Shown here piece after piece: positions 16,989 through 25,626 of a stretch of 64,000 bases of DNA. Numbering within the stretch: the first letter of the stretch is position 1; each line of letters begins with the position of its first letter. Both the position numbers and the translations under genes were made by a program. The DNA lies in NCBI RefSeq assembly GCF_009928685.1, contig NZ_WWEO01000044.1, positions 186,001 to 250,000 on the forward strand, in the 5' to 3' direction. The stretch comes from Mucilaginibacter agri (GTDB lineage: Bacteria > Bacteroidota > Bacteroidia > Sphingobacteriales > Sphingobacteriaceae). The notes under the pieces were generated by a model. The model was given only the letters and a program-made list of their open reading frames with translations. It had not been told where the DNA came from and made no database searches.

Positions 16989-17732
16989 TTATTGGAAAAG
17001 GACTGTTTTAATTGCCTCTTTGAATGACGGCAGCACAAATGGTCCCATTCCGGAGATGGCATATCTAATAATACGGCTTTTGTCGGTTACTATAAATGAC
17101 GGATAATTGTATAATTGGTAGCCTTTGGCGATGGAACCAGCATTACTTAACAATTGCGCGTGATGCAATGGCTTTTCTTTGAGTTTTGCAGCTGCTACTT
17201 CCTGAGGCTCGGGAGTGATTGCCAATACCACTAAATTTTCGGGATTATGGATTTGTTGAAGGAATGCATTTAAGCTGCCAAAGCTTTCAGTACATACGGC
17301 ACATTCCGTGTTCCAGAAAATAAGTACAATAACCTTATTTGCTAGTTCTTCGGCAGTTAGTGCCCTTGTTAATGGAGTAATATCAAGTTCTGTCCCTTCT
17401 TGCAATAAAGGGCTTTTAATGGCCATTCTTTGCTTAGCGATATCGTACATTTCTCTCTTTTCAATATCGCTAAGCTTCTTGAGATATAATTTTGTGGCAG
17501 GATCATCGGGCGAAGCGCGTTTGGTTGTGATTGTATAATCACCGGTATTCATCAATTTCTGATATTGATAAAAATGGAGTTCGTTACCCTCTTCATCATA
17601 CACTAGCCTGGTAGTATCCATTTTAGTGCGCACGCTACTAAGACTATGTGTAATAACCGGACGGCGCACCGTGTCTTGCCCATAAGAAGCTGCAGCAATA
17701 AAGGAGAATAGTGCAAAAAAATATTGCTTCAT
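16989..17732 (-). CDS. Exported thioredoxin-like protein (TlpA/AhpC-TSA type)
   Basis: 247 residues with a cleavable signal peptide (MKQYFFALFSFIAAASYGQ). The thioredoxin-like domain is about 120-245, with redox motif CAVC in FWNTECAVCTESF and the cis-Pro strand in YNYPSFIVTD. It probably reduces or maintains disulphides in the periplasm. It lies 44 bp after the E1 dehydrogenase gene on the same strand and could share its transcript; no functional link is apparent. Confidence 0.82.
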   Translation of the reverse strand: MKQYFFALFSFIAAASYGQDTVRRPVITHSLSSVRTKMDTTRLVYDEEGNELHFYQYQKLMNTGDYTITTKRASPDDPATKLYLKKLSDIEKREMYDIAKQRMAIKSPLLQEGTELDITPLTRALTAEELANKVIVLIFWNTECAVCTESFGSLNAFLQQIHNPENLVVLAITPEPQEVAAAKLKEKPLHHAQLLSNAGSIAKGYQLYNYPSFIVTDKSRIIRYAISGMGPFVLPSFKEAIKTVLFQ

Positions 17733-17776
17733 AATAAGGTTTATTACGAAGCAATATTACAAGAATATTTTTGAGA

Positions 17777-20209
17777 TTAATATATCGCCGGAAATTTATC
17801 CGGGTTAGTTTCGCTCATCATAGCATAAGCTGCCTCAACAACATCATCCACAGATGGTTTGCTAAAGTAGTCACCGTCAGAGCCATACGGCGGGCGGTGT
17901 TCTTTAGCGCAAAGGGTTTTAGGCTGTGCATCGAGGTGATAGTAACCACCTTGCATTTCCAAAACCTTCTGTAATATGTAGGCAGAGCCACCACCTGGAA
18001 CGTCCTCATCGACAACAAGCAGTTTACTGGTTTTCTTTAACGAAGCTACGCTCAGTTTCTCTGTATCAAAAGGATAAAGCGTTTGCGGATCTATAATCTC
18101 AATATTGATTCCCATTTCGGTTAATTCTTCGGCTGCTTCCTGCACTATACGCAGGGTCGATCCGTAGGATATAACGGTAATGTCGGTGCCTTCTTTTATA
18201 AGTTCGGCCTTGCCCAAAGGCACAGTGAACTCGCCAACGTTGGTCGGTAATTTTTCTTTAAGGCGATAACCGTTTAGGCTTTCTATCACTATAGCAGGCT
18301 CGTCGCCACGCAGCAGCGTGTTGTACATACCCGCAGCCTGAGTCATGTTACGCGGAACGCAAATATGCAAACCACGCATCGAGTTTAATATCATTCCAAG
18401 TGGCGATCCAGAGTGCCAGATACCTTCTAAACGGTGGCCGCGTGTGCGCACTATAACCGGTGCTTTTTGTCCGCCGCTTGTACGGTAGCTTAATGTAGCC
18501 AGATCGTCACTTAAAACGGTCATGGCATATATCAGATAGTCTAAATACTGGATCTCGGCAATTGGGCGCAAACCACGCATAGCCAAACCCATCCCCTGTC
18601 CTATAATGGTGGCTTCGCGAATACCGGTATCCGTAATACGCAGATCGCCGTATTTGGCTTGCAAACCGGCAAAACCCTGGTTTACGTCACCAATATTGCC
18701 AACGTCTTCACCAAAGGCAACAATGGTTTTGTCACGACCGAAATTAGCATCGAAACAAGCATTCAATATCTCGCGGCCGTCCATCATTCGGGTTTCACCG
18801 TCAAATTGCGCGCTGTTAACCGGCACATTCATTGGCGATTTCGGGCTATTGCTAAACAGCTTAGAGTTATACCGATGTGTATTAAATTCAACTTGCTCGT
18901 TAAACCATTCAACCAGTTTTTGTTTAGATTCGAAATTTTGTTTCACCGTAATACGTAGTGTTTTACGTATTGCGGCGATCACATCCTTACGCCCGGGATC
19001 AAGGGTTGCACGCAAGGCATGCGCCACATCTTCCACTGCATCCTGCGCGGCAGCATCCTGCGCTACAGCATCAATTAATGATGCAGCTTCTTCTAATTCG
19101 GCTTTAATCACGTCACCTAATTCGTTCCAGGCTTCCCGCTGGCACTCGCGAACGTAGATTTTAGCTTCTGCCTCAATTTTATCCAGTTCTGCTTCGGTGG
19201 TAATAGCCGATGCTACTATCCACTGGCGCATTTGTAAAAGGCAATCGTGTTCGGCCTCCCAGACCAGTCTTTCTTTTGATTTATAACGCTCGTGCGAACC
19301 CGAAGTAGAGTGCCCCTGAGGCTGCGTCATTTCGGTAACATGTATTAACACCGGCACCTGCTCCCTGCGACAAACCTCTATCGCCCGGGCATAAGTTTCG
19401 CAAAGGGCAACATAGTCCCAACCGCGTACTTTAAATATTTCGTAGCCATTGCTACCATCCTCACGCTGAAAACCTTTCAGTATTTCAGAGATATCCTCTT
19501 TGGTAGTCTGTAGACTTGCTGGTACCGAAATAGCATAAGCATCATCCCAAACGGATATAGCCATAGGTACTTGCAATACCCCAGCAGCATTAAAGGTCTC
19601 CATAAATAAACCTTCCGAAGTAGAACCGTTGCCAATAGTACCAAACGCTACCTCGTTACCATTTATAGAAAACTGTTTCTGGTCGACCAGTTCGGGATTA
19701 TTACGATATAATTTAGATGCATAAGCCAAACCCAGCAAACGTGGCATATGCCCACCGGTAGTAGATATATCCGACGAGCAGTTCATCGTTTCCGTCTGGT
19801 TAGTCCAATTACCATCCGCATCAATATAGCGGGTTGCATAGTGACAATTCATCTGACGACCGCCAGATGCAGGATCTTTATCTATATCCGGATTGGCATA
19901 CAATTGAGCGAAGAATTCCTTTAAGTTGCTCATGCCTGTGGCAAACATAAAAGTCTGGTCGCGGTAGTATCCGGCACGCCAGTCGCCGGCTTTAAAAGCC
20001 TTGGCCATAGCCAGTTGGGCTACTTCTTTACCATCACCAAATATGCCAAACTTTGCCTTACCGGTAAGCACTTCGCGGCGACCAAGCAATGACGCCTGGC
20101 GGCTCTCAAAGCCTATACGGTAATCATTGATGACTATCTTTTTAAAGTCTTCAAAATTAAGTTCGGCAGAATCAAAACCGTTGGTAGTAAGTGGAGCGGT
20201 CTGAGGCAT
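17777..20209 (-). CDS. 2-oxoacid dehydrogenase E1, alpha and beta subunits fused
   Basis: 810 residues. The first 400 are an E1 alpha domain with the thiamine diphosphate motif (GNGSTSEGLFMETFN ... ISVWDDAYAIS, the middle GDG written GNG); a helical linker (about 400-470) leads to an E1 beta domain (EDVGNIGDVNQGFAG, DLATLSYRTSGGQKAPV, PYGSDGDYFSKP). It decarboxylates a 2-oxoacid and passes the acyl group to the E2 lipoyl domain. Pyruvate versus branched-chain specificity is not clear from the sequence; single-chain E1 of this form is common in Bacteroidota. No E2 or E3 gene is nearby. Confidence 0.88.
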   Translation of the reverse strand: MPQTAPLTTNGFDSAELNFEDFKKIVINDYRIGFESRQASLLGRREVLTGKAKFGIFGDGKEVAQLAMAKAFKAGDWRAGYYRDQTFMFATGMSNLKEFFAQLYANPDIDKDPASGGRQMNCHYATRYIDADGNWTNQTETMNCSSDISTTGGHMPRLLGLAYASKLYRNNPELVDQKQFSINGNEVAFGTIGNGSTSEGLFMETFNAAGVLQVPMAISVWDDAYAISVPASLQTTKEDISEILKGFQREDGSNGYEIFKVRGWDYVALCETYARAIEVCRREQVPVLIHVTEMTQPQGHSTSGSHERYKSKERLVWEAEHDCLLQMRQWIVASAITTEAELDKIEAEAKIYVRECQREAWNELGDVIKAELEEAASLIDAVAQDAAAQDAVEDVAHALRATLDPGRKDVIAAIRKTLRITVKQNFESKQKLVEWFNEQVEFNTHRYNSKLFSNSPKSPMNVPVNSAQFDGETRMMDGREILNACFDANFGRDKTIVAFGEDVGNIGDVNQGFAGLQAKYGDLRITDTGIREATIIGQGMGLAMRGLRPIAEIQYLDYLIYAMTVLSDDLATLSYRTSGGQKAPVIVRTRGHRLEGIWHSGSPLGMILNSMRGLHICVPRNMTQAAGMYNTLLRGDEPAIVIESLNGYRLKEKLPTNVGEFTVPLGKAELIKEGTDITVISYGSTLRIVQEAAEELTEMGINIEIIDPQTLYPFDTEKLSVASLKKTSKLLVVDEDVPGGGSAYILQKVLEMQGGYYHLDAQPKTLCAKEHRPPYGSDGDYFSKPSVDDVVEAAYAMMSETNPDKFPAIY

Positions 20210-20229
20210 ATTTTATTTTGATTAAAAGT

Positions 20230-20237
20230 CAAAGTTA
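20230..20237 (-). promoter_or_regulatory. -7 box for the E1 dehydrogenase gene
   Basis: On the minus strand this reads TAACTTTG, a full match to TAnnTTTG, 20 bp ahead of the E1 start codon. A -33 element was not recognised at the usual distance, so only the downstream box is supported. Confidence 0.45.
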
Positions 20238-20295
20238 TAAAATTGTATTCTGTTATTACCAGTTTTCACAATTGTTTAAACGGCCTTGTGTAAAA

Positions 20296-20326
20296 TTTGG
20301 CTTTTAATTGAAACATTTTATATTTG
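20296..20326 (+). promoter_or_regulatory. Bacteroidota-type promoter of the DUF1573 gene
   Basis: TTTG (20296-20299) and TATATTTG (20319-20326) are separated by 19 bp, an exact match to the Bacteroidota sigma consensus TTTG-N19-TAnnTTTG. Transcription should begin near 20333, which rules out the upstream in-frame TTG at 20324 as the start codon and supports ATG 20345 with a leader of about 12 nt. Confidence 0.8.
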
Positions 20327-20344
20327 TACAAAGTATACAAGGAT

Positions 20345-20746
20345 ATGAAAAAGTTAATGATATTATGTGCAGTTATCTTAGGTTTCGCCTTTACTGCATC
20401 TGCCCAAACTGATAACAAAGCCGAGTTTAAATTTAACGAAGAAAAGCACGATTTTGGTAAAATACCTCAGGGTAAACCAGTTACAACTGAGTTCACATTT
20501 ACCAACGTTGGCGAAGAACCTTTAATTTTAACAGAGGTAAAACCAACATGCGGTTGCACCATTGCCGATTATACTAAATCACCAGTAAAAAAGGGCGATA
20601 AAGGTATCATCAAAATTACATACAACGCCGCGGTTGTTGCACCATTCAACAAAACAATCATTGTAACATCTAACGCCAAAACCCCTCAAAAATATCTGAA
20701 CATAGTGGGCGAAGTTGTTGCAGCACCAACATCGAGCAGTAAATAA
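20345..20746 (+). CDS. DUF1573 domain exported protein
   Basis: 133 residues from ATG 20345. A signal peptide (MKKLMILCAVILGFAFTASA) precedes one DUF1573 beta-sandwich (about 30-125): HDFGKIPQGKPVTTEFTFTN, PLILTEVKPTCGCT, and TYNAAVVAPFNKTIIV. The fold resembles ASPM/SPD-2/Hydin Ig-like domains; the CGC motif is a family hallmark. Small DUF1573 proteins are abundant in Bacteroidota periplasm, role unknown. It has its own promoter and terminator, so it is a single-gene transcript. Confidence 0.9.
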   Translation: MKKLMILCAVILGFAFTASAQTDNKAEFKFNEEKHDFGKIPQGKPVTTEFTFTNVGEEPLILTEVKPTCGCTIADYTKSPVKKGDKGIIKITYNAAVVAPFNKTIIVTSNAKTPQKYLNIVGEVVAAPTSSSK

Positions 20747-20771
20747 ACTTTAATCCAACATTAATTTTATA

Positions 20772-20799
20772 AACAAAGGCGCAAAATTGCGCCTTTGTT
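20772..20799 (+). terminator. Terminator after the DUF1573 gene
   Basis: AACAAAGGCGCAA and TTGCGCCTTTGTT form a GC-centred stem of at least 11 bp with a short A/T loop, followed by a GTTTTAT run. It closes the DUF1573 transcript 25 bp after the stop. Confidence 0.85.
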
Positions 20800-20837
20800 G
20801 TTTTATACGGCTTGCATCTTTTTGTTACATTTGCGCC

Positions 20838-22034
20838 ATGCCGCAAATTTCGCACAAAGGCGAGCAAATGCCCGCCTCTCCAATACGTAAACTTACCCCA
20901 TTTGCCGACCGCGCTAAGCAGCAGGGCAAAAAAGTTTTTCATTTAAACATTGGCCAGCCTGATATTGAAACCCCGCAAGGGATGCTGGACGCCATACATA
21001 ACAGCACGTTTAAGGTTTGGGCCTACACGCCATCGGAAGGTACATTGTCGTATCGCCAAAAATTAACCGAATACTATAATAAGCTGGGGTATAATATTAC
21101 CCCACAAAACATTATTGTAACCACCGGCGGTTCTGAAGCTATCACTATAGCCATGATGACCTGCTTAAATCCTGGTGATGAAGTGATCATTCCAGAACCG
21201 TTTTACGCTAACTATAATGGCTTCGCTTGTCAGAGTGATATTGTAGTAAAACCGATTTTATCATACATTGATAATGGTTTTGCTTTGCCTGAGATCAGCG
21301 AGTTTGAAAAAGTGATTACTGATAAAACCAAGGCAATAATCATCTGCAACCCTAATAATCCTACAGGTTATCTATACTCGAAAGAAGAAATGGAAGCGTT
21401 AAAGGCACTTTGCCTTAAATACGATCTTTATTTATTCTCTGACGAAGCCTACCGCGAATTTTGCTATGACGGTCGCGAATTTATTTCGCCAATGCACTTA
21501 AACGGCCTGGACGAAAATGTATTGGTTATGGATACCGTAAGTAAGCGTTACAGCGCATGCGGTGCCCGCTTGGGTTGTTTGATCACTAAAAACGAAGCCG
21601 TTATTGCAACCGGTTTAAAGTTCGCACAAGCCCGCCTAAGTGCAGGTATGTTGGAACAAATTGCAGGTGAAGCTGCAGTTGACACACCAGACAGTTATTT
21701 TGAAGCAGTAAACAAAGAATATACACATCGCCGCGATGTATTGGTAAACGCATTGAACAACATGGAAGGCGTTTATTGCCCTAACCCTGGTGGTGCATTT
21801 TACGTGGTTGCCAAATTTCCGATTGATAATGCCGACAAGTTTTGCCAATGGATGTTAGAGGAATTTAGCCACAACAACCAAACCGTAATGATGGCTCCTG
21901 CAACTGGGTTCTACAGCAGCCCAGGTGCCGGCAGCAACGAAGTAAGAATGGCATACGTTTTAAATAGTGACGACTTGCAGGCCGCAATGATATGCCTGGA
22001 AGAAGCTTTAAGAATTTACCCGGGACGGGTTTAG
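20838..22034 (+). CDS. PLP-dependent aminotransferase (class I, AspC-like)
   Basis: 398 residues from ATG 20838, the normal size of class I/II aminotransferases. The frame is open 17 codons further up, but that stretch lies in the preceding terminator, so it is not coding. Motifs: NIGQPDIETP, ITVTTGGSEAI-type PLP phosphate loop (VTTGGSEAITIAMM), NPNNPTGYLYS, and the PLP lysine K236 in VSKRYSACGARLG. Acts on an amino acid/2-oxoacid pair, probably aspartate or an aromatic acid. TACATTTG (20826-20833) is a -7 box directly before the start, implying a very short leader. Its stop codon TAG is the first unit of a tandem heptamer repeat. Confidence 0.9.
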   Translation: MPQISHKGEQMPASPIRKLTPFADRAKQQGKKVFHLNIGQPDIETPQGMLDAIHNSTFKVWAYTPSEGTLSYRQKLTEYYNKLGYNITPQNIIVTTGGSEAITIAMMTCLNPGDEVIIPEPFYANYNGFACQSDIVVKPILSYIDNGFALPEISEFEKVITDKTKAIIICNPNNPTGYLYSKEEMEALKALCLKYDLYLFSDEAYREFCYDGREFISPMHLNGLDENVLVMDTVSKRYSACGARLGCLITKNEAVIATGLKFAQARLSAGMLEQIAGEAAVDTPDSYFEAVNKEYTHRRDVLVNALNNMEGVYCPNPGGAFYVVAKFPIDNADKFCQWMLEEFSHNNQTVMMAPATGFYSSPGAGSNEVRMAYVLNSDDLQAAMICLEEALRIYPGRV

Positions 22035-22100
22035 TCATTAGTCATTAGTCATTAGTCATTAGTCATTAGTCATTAGTCATTAGTCATTAGTCATTAGTGA
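22032..22100 (+). repeat. Tandem heptamer TAGTCAT, nine copies plus partial
   Basis: Nine perfect copies of TAGTCAT run from 22032 to 22094, then TAGTGA. The first TAG is the stop codon of the aminotransferase. The unit carries TAG in one of three frames in turn (7 is not a multiple of 3), so ribosomes reading through would stop at once. Confidence 0.95.
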
Positions 22101-22182
22101 AAACTTCGGTACGGGCTAATGGTTTAGTTTTTGTACATTTGTAACCACAAATCTTAATCTGGTGTTATGAGTTGTTTTAAAT

Positions 22183-22207
22183 AACTGATGACGAATGACT
22201 AATGACT
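22183..22207 (-). repeat. Inverted copy of the TAGTCAT heptamer
   Basis: ATGACGAATGACTAATGACTA is the reverse complement of TAGTCATTAGTCATTCGTCAT, placed 88 bp downstream of the long array and just before the tmRNA. Array and inverted copy can pair into a stem of about 20 bp. TACATTTG (22134-22141), a possible -7 box for ssrA, lies in the loop. Confidence 0.75.
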
Positions 22208-22217
22208 ACAGTAAAAT

Positions 22218-22583
22218 GGGGTCGACCGGAATTGACAGGATGGAGATAAGTAAGTAAGCACGCAGCGCGTTGGGTGAATTAGCGCTTTAATCTGAACGCT
22301 CAAACTTTCAAATGGCGAAAATACTTACGCCTTAGCTGCCTAATTTAGAATTAGCATAGCTTTTGTCCCGCCGGTTTTCCGTTTCATCGGATCGGCATAT
22401 GGGGCATCGAAAGATGAAACTGGCCTGCTTAATGGTGTGCATAGCAGGTAAGATAAAGCACCTAAGGAAGACGGTATAGGTGAGTAACTGACCTTCCCCT
22501 TCTCTAAAACCAAACAGTACTAAGCATGTAGAAAGCTTACCTTATACCATGTTTGGACGAGGGTTCGAATCCCTCCGGCTCCA
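22218..22583 (+). ncRNA. ssrA: tmRNA (10Sa RNA)
   Basis: The 5' end GGGGTCG pairs with 3' CGGCTCC to form the tRNA-like acceptor stem (two G-U wobbles), and the T arm GAGGGTTCGAATCCCTC is intact; the discriminator is A22583 and CCA is not encoded. The tag reading frame runs from GGC 22314 to TAA 22341-22343: GENTYALAA, a Bacteroidota-type tag ending in the ALAA degron. Rescues stalled ribosomes with SmpB. Followed directly by a terminator. Confidence 0.97.
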
Positions 22584-22586
22584 CTT

Positions 22587-22620
22587 AAGGAGATGAACAG
22601 TTTTGTTTGTCTCCTTTTTT
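22587..22620 (+). terminator. tmRNA terminator
   Basis: AAGGAGATGAACA and TGTTTGTCTCCTT form a 13-bp stem (two G-U pairs) with a 4-nt loop and a run of T. The same hairpin, with compensating base changes, is found again at 24960-24993. Confidence 0.9.
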
Positions 22621-22813
22621 ATTGAATGTAATTACGTTATAGTCAAATTCAATTTTATTTCGTGTTGTTTAGATTGATGTTATGCATTAATTGTGTGATA
22701 CTGGAATGGCGTGACTGGGCTTACATTGAGCAGCGGCAAGGGCCCGGTGTGGTAAGTGCCCAGAAAATTGACAAAGATTAATAAATCAATCATAATATGA
22801 ACTCCAGGAAAAG

Positions 22814-22881
22814 TTGATCTAGGTCACATTTTATTAGTGAGGTAGATTACGCGTAAAAAAGGTATTGCCAGGCTAATTTTG
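22814..22881 (+). promoter_or_regulatory. Possible promoter and FNR-like site of the old yellow enzyme gene
   Basis: TAATTTTG (22874-22881) matches the -7 consensus 18 bp before the start codon. Upstream, TTGATCTAGGTCAC (22814-22827) resembles the TTGAT-N4-ATCAA site of Crp/Fnr proteins at 8 of 10 positions, and a Crp/Fnr-type gene is the next neighbour. The rest of the 316-bp gap after tmRNA contains only the tmRNA terminator. Confidence 0.3.
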
Positions 22882-22899
22882 TGCATTAAGATTTTATAA

Positions 22900-24003
22900 A
22901 TGGAAAATTCAATTAAAAATACTGATCTCTTTACTCCGGTAACTATCGGAGGTTTTCAAATGAAAAATAGGATTATGATGGCCCCGCTAACCAGGAGCAG
23001 AGCTGGAAATGATGGCGTTCCGACCGACCTGCATGCACAATATTATGCCCAGCGCGCCTCTGCCGGACTAATCATATCTGAAGCCACCAATATTTCACCA
23101 ATGGGTAAAGGTTATGCCTTTACACCTGGAATATGGAGTAAAGAACAGGTTAACGGCTGGAAGAAAGTTACAGATGCGGTGCACCAGGCAGGGGGATTGA
23201 TTGTTTGCCAGTTTTGGCATGTTGGCCGTTTTTCCCATACTTCAGTATTGCCGGGCGGCATATCGCCGGTATCCTCATCGGCTGTAAAAGCTGATGGAAA
23301 AACTTATACTGAACATGGATTTGAAGATGTTTCTATGCCGCGTGCGCTGGAAACAAATGAAATTCCGGCTTTACTGGAGGATTATCGTCACGCAACAGCC
23401 TGCGCCAAAGCTGCCGGGTTTGACGGTGTAGAAATACACTCTGCAAACAACTACCTGCTTGAACAGTTTATTCGCGATTCGGTAAACCATCGAACCGATA
23501 AGTATGGAGGCGGCGTGGAGAACCGTACGCGCCTTACCTGTGAAGTAGTGGAAGTTGTGGTAAAAGAATGGGGTGACAGTAACCATGTCGGTATACGCCT
23601 GTCACCGACAACACCTGATGCCGGTAATACATCAATGGATAGCGATGTAATGGGTACTTATGGTTTTCTGATCGAGAAACTAAACGCTTATAATCTCGCC
23701 TATTTGCATTTTGTTGAAGGGGCAACTGCAAACTCCCGTGAAATACCGGAAGGGATTGACCTGCAGGTTTTGCGAAAAAAATTCAACGGTCCCTATGTCG
23801 CCAATAACGGTTACACTTTAGCATTGGCTAACGATGCGCGCCGTTCCGACCTGGCAGACGCAATTGCTTTCGGAAGGCCGTGGATATCAAATCCTGACCT
23901 CGTTTATCGGTTGGAAAACGGAATCCCACTAACTCATGCCCCGCGTGAAGCCTTTTATGGCGGAGGCGCTGTAGGTTACACCGATTGGCCTACAGCAAAT
24001 TAA
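22900..24003 (+). CDS. Alkene reductase, old yellow enzyme family
   Basis: 367 residues, single FMN-binding (beta/alpha)8 barrel of the NemA/OYE type. NRIMMAPLTRSRA is the N-terminal FMN strand; FWHVGRFSH and EIHSANNYLLEQFIRDS (His-x-x-Asn substrate pair) form the active site; HRTDKYGGGVENR and AFGRPWISNPDL complete the family signature. It reduces activated C=C bonds or nitro compounds with NADPH. Convergent with the Crp/Fnr gene. It lies inside the segment bounded by the two tmRNA-end copies. Confidence 0.93.
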   Translation: MENSIKNTDLFTPVTIGGFQMKNRIMMAPLTRSRAGNDGVPTDLHAQYYAQRASAGLIISEATNISPMGKGYAFTPGIWSKEQVNGWKKVTDAVHQAGGLIVCQFWHVGRFSHTSVLPGGISPVSSSAVKADGKTYTEHGFEDVSMPRALETNEIPALLEDYRHATACAKAAGFDGVEIHSANNYLLEQFIRDSVNHRTDKYGGGVENRTRLTCEVVEVVVKEWGDSNHVGIRLSPTTPDAGNTSMDSDVMGTYGFLIEKLNAYNLAYLHFVEGATANSREIPEGIDLQVLRKKFNGPYVANNGYTLALANDARRSDLADAIAFGRPWISNPDLVYRLENGIPLTHAPREAFYGGGAVGYTDWPTAN

Positions 24004-24084
24004 TTGTAATCAGTCAGCAAAAGGCAGTGGATGTTAATGAAATTCTGATCCGTCCGACAGCGAAGCCATTTTAAACGTGAGGAA

Positions 24085-24651
24085 TCACGAATTCGATAAC
24101 CTGCTTAAAGTTTCTCTGGTTATGCCAAGGCAAGCGGCAATTAGTTTTTTTGAAATTCTAGCGTGCATCTGGGGGTACTGATGTATAAGTTGCTCGTAGC
24201 GTTCTGCCGCACTTGCCTGCATTAGCATCAGTACCCTTTTTTGTAATGCGATATTTCCCGCATTGCTCTTTTTACGAAAGAAATATTCCATACATCGGAA
24301 GTTTGCACAAAGCCGTTCTTTAGCATCATAGGTAATGCTCAATACTTCTGTGTTTTCCAAACAATCGATATCTAGGCTTGCAGGTTCGCCGGAATTAAAG
24401 GCCTGCATATCTGATATCCACCATTCTTCATAGGCAAACTGAAGAATATGCGTTTTGCCTGAGCTATCTGTAACCTCAGACTTTAAAAGGCCCTTCGTAA
24501 CGAAAAACTCATATGGGGCGGGTTTCCCGGTTTGAACAAGAAACTGGTGTTTTTTAAATCTCTGAGCTGTAAAATAAGTGCTAATCGCATCAAATTCATC
24601 GTCATTTACCGGAGTGATCTTTCGAATATGATTTTTCAGCAGTTCGTTCAT
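24085..24651 (-). CDS. Crp/Fnr family transcriptional regulator
   Basis: 188 residues. Residues about 20-115 form a cyclic-nucleotide-binding-like beta roll (FLVQTGKPAPYEFFVTKGLLKSE), and the C-terminus is a winged helix-turn-helix (ARISKKLIAACLGITRETLSRL). No Fe-S cysteines typical of true Fnr are seen. This short form is frequent in Bacteroidota and often sits next to an oxidoreductase gene; control of the old yellow enzyme is a reasonable inference. Confidence 0.85.
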   Translation of the reverse strand: MNELLKNHIRKITPVNDDEFDAISTYFTAQRFKKHQFLVQTGKPAPYEFFVTKGLLKSEVTDSSGKTHILQFAYEEWWISDMQAFNSGEPASLDIDCLENTEVLSITYDAKERLCANFRCMEYFFRKKSNAGNIALQKRVLMLMQASAAERYEQLIHQYPQMHARISKKLIAACLGITRETLSRLSNS

Positions 24652-24951
24652 TGAACTGTAAAGCTAATAATTGGCTAAATATAAAAAACGTTGATTGTTG
24701 AAATCCTGAATTTTGACATAACAAATTTTGAAAATAGGGTCATGAAAAAATTATAATACCTGTAGACTTTGGCCGAGCATCGAATAACGCGGTAAAATAT
24801 GCGGTATCGCTAACCCTTCACCATCCCGTCTAACAAATAATAGCGTTTCATAAGCAATTGGTAGTCGTTTTAACGGTTAATCAATTTTAAATACTTAATC
24901 CTTCAAAAAAGCGCAAAAGTGGCAAAAGGGGTTCAATTAGCCGCTCCCCAA

Positions 24952-24993
24952 CTCCACTAAAGGAGATGAGCAGATTTGCTCATCTCCTTTTTT
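24952..24993 (+). repeat. Second copy of the tmRNA 3' end and terminator (possible attachment site)
   Basis: CTCCACT followed by the terminator hairpin repeats 22579-22620 at 36 of 42 positions. Its stem is a perfect 13 bp; four of the six differences lie in the stem, where they change A-T to G-C or G-U to Watson-Crick pairs, so the hairpin has been kept. Upstream GGGGTTCAATTAGCCGCTCCCC recalls a degenerate T arm. The 2.4-kb interval between the copies carries only the old yellow enzyme and Crp/Fnr genes; no integrase is present. Confidence 0.6.
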
Positions 24994-25301
24994 AATTCAA
25001 ACAAAACTATGATTATCAATAAGTTAAAATTAAAATCTCAATTCTTAGAGCATCTTCCATAATCTATTTTCCCGAAGCAAAATTCCATGAATACCGCTTC
25101 GCCACCAACGTGGCCGGTCAAAAACTCTTCCAAGGGATACAGCATAGTCATTGTGGGCGCAGTCATCTCAACAGTCATTAAAAGCTACCGCCATTATTTT
25201 CGGATCTAAGATCTGTTAAGGAGCAGAGTTAGGATATTTCCTTAACCTCTTTTCTCCCACTCATTCAGCCCTGAAGTATTGTATGCAGCTGGTCATCAAT
25301 A

Positions 25302-25350
25302 AATAGCTTATTTAAGCTATTGAACTGCTTTAATAAACCCGGTTACTTTG
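25302..25350 (+). promoter_or_regulatory. Operator-promoter A, ahead of the two-protein module
   Basis: AATAGCTTATTTAAGCTATT (25302-25321), with AATAGC/GCTATT arms, abuts a -33-like TTG (25320-25322); 20 bp later comes TTACTTTG (25343-25350), a near match to TAnnTTTG. The same arrangement recurs at 34893 and 35679. The predicted leader to the first gene is long, about 270 nt. The rest of the 975-bp gap 24652-25626 contains the tmRNA-end copy and a short palindrome; no gene was recognised. Confidence 0.7.
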
Positions 25351-25523
25351 TATCATGAAAAACGAAGGATATTTAAGGCATACAAAACCTTAAACCTTTA
25401 CGATACGAAGGCAGCTAATTAATCTGTCAAATATTAGAACGGGTAAATTATATTACTTCAAGCCGATACGGACTGTCCCCTCAGTCGCATTCCAGTAATC
25501 AAAGCTTCACGGTTATTTTTTAA

Positions 25524-25539
25524 ACGCATTTAAATGCGT
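25524..25539. repeat. 16-bp perfect palindrome in the leader
   Basis: ACGCATTTAAATGCGT is fully self-complementary and lies about 90 bp before the 596-aa gene, inside its predicted leader RNA. It could be a protein-binding site or an RNA hairpin; nothing else supports either reading. Confidence 0.5.
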
Positions 25540-25626
25540 CCGGGCTTTCTATTGCCCCTACTGTGCATGCTTTTTATCGGGTAATCAAATTAAAAACAAC
25601 ATACAAAAACAGAAAAAAACAATTTT

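Noticed and set aside
18606..19157. Plus-strand ORF of 183 codons opposite the E1 dehydrogenase
   Set aside because: Shadow of the E1 gene; composition dominated by Ser/Ala/Thr and no motif.
22032..22100. TAGTCAT array considered as a CRISPR or tRNA-like array
   Set aside because: Seven-base perfect units without spacers; a simple tandem repeat.
24920..24960. A tRNA gene at the distal tmRNA-end copy
   Set aside because: Only a T-arm-like fragment and CTCCACT are present; no anticodon or D arm can be folded upstream.
25355..25393. A 12-codon leader peptide (ATG 25355) before the 596-aa gene
   Set aside because: Its ATG would lie at or before the transcription start predicted from operator-promoter A, so it is unlikely to be translated.
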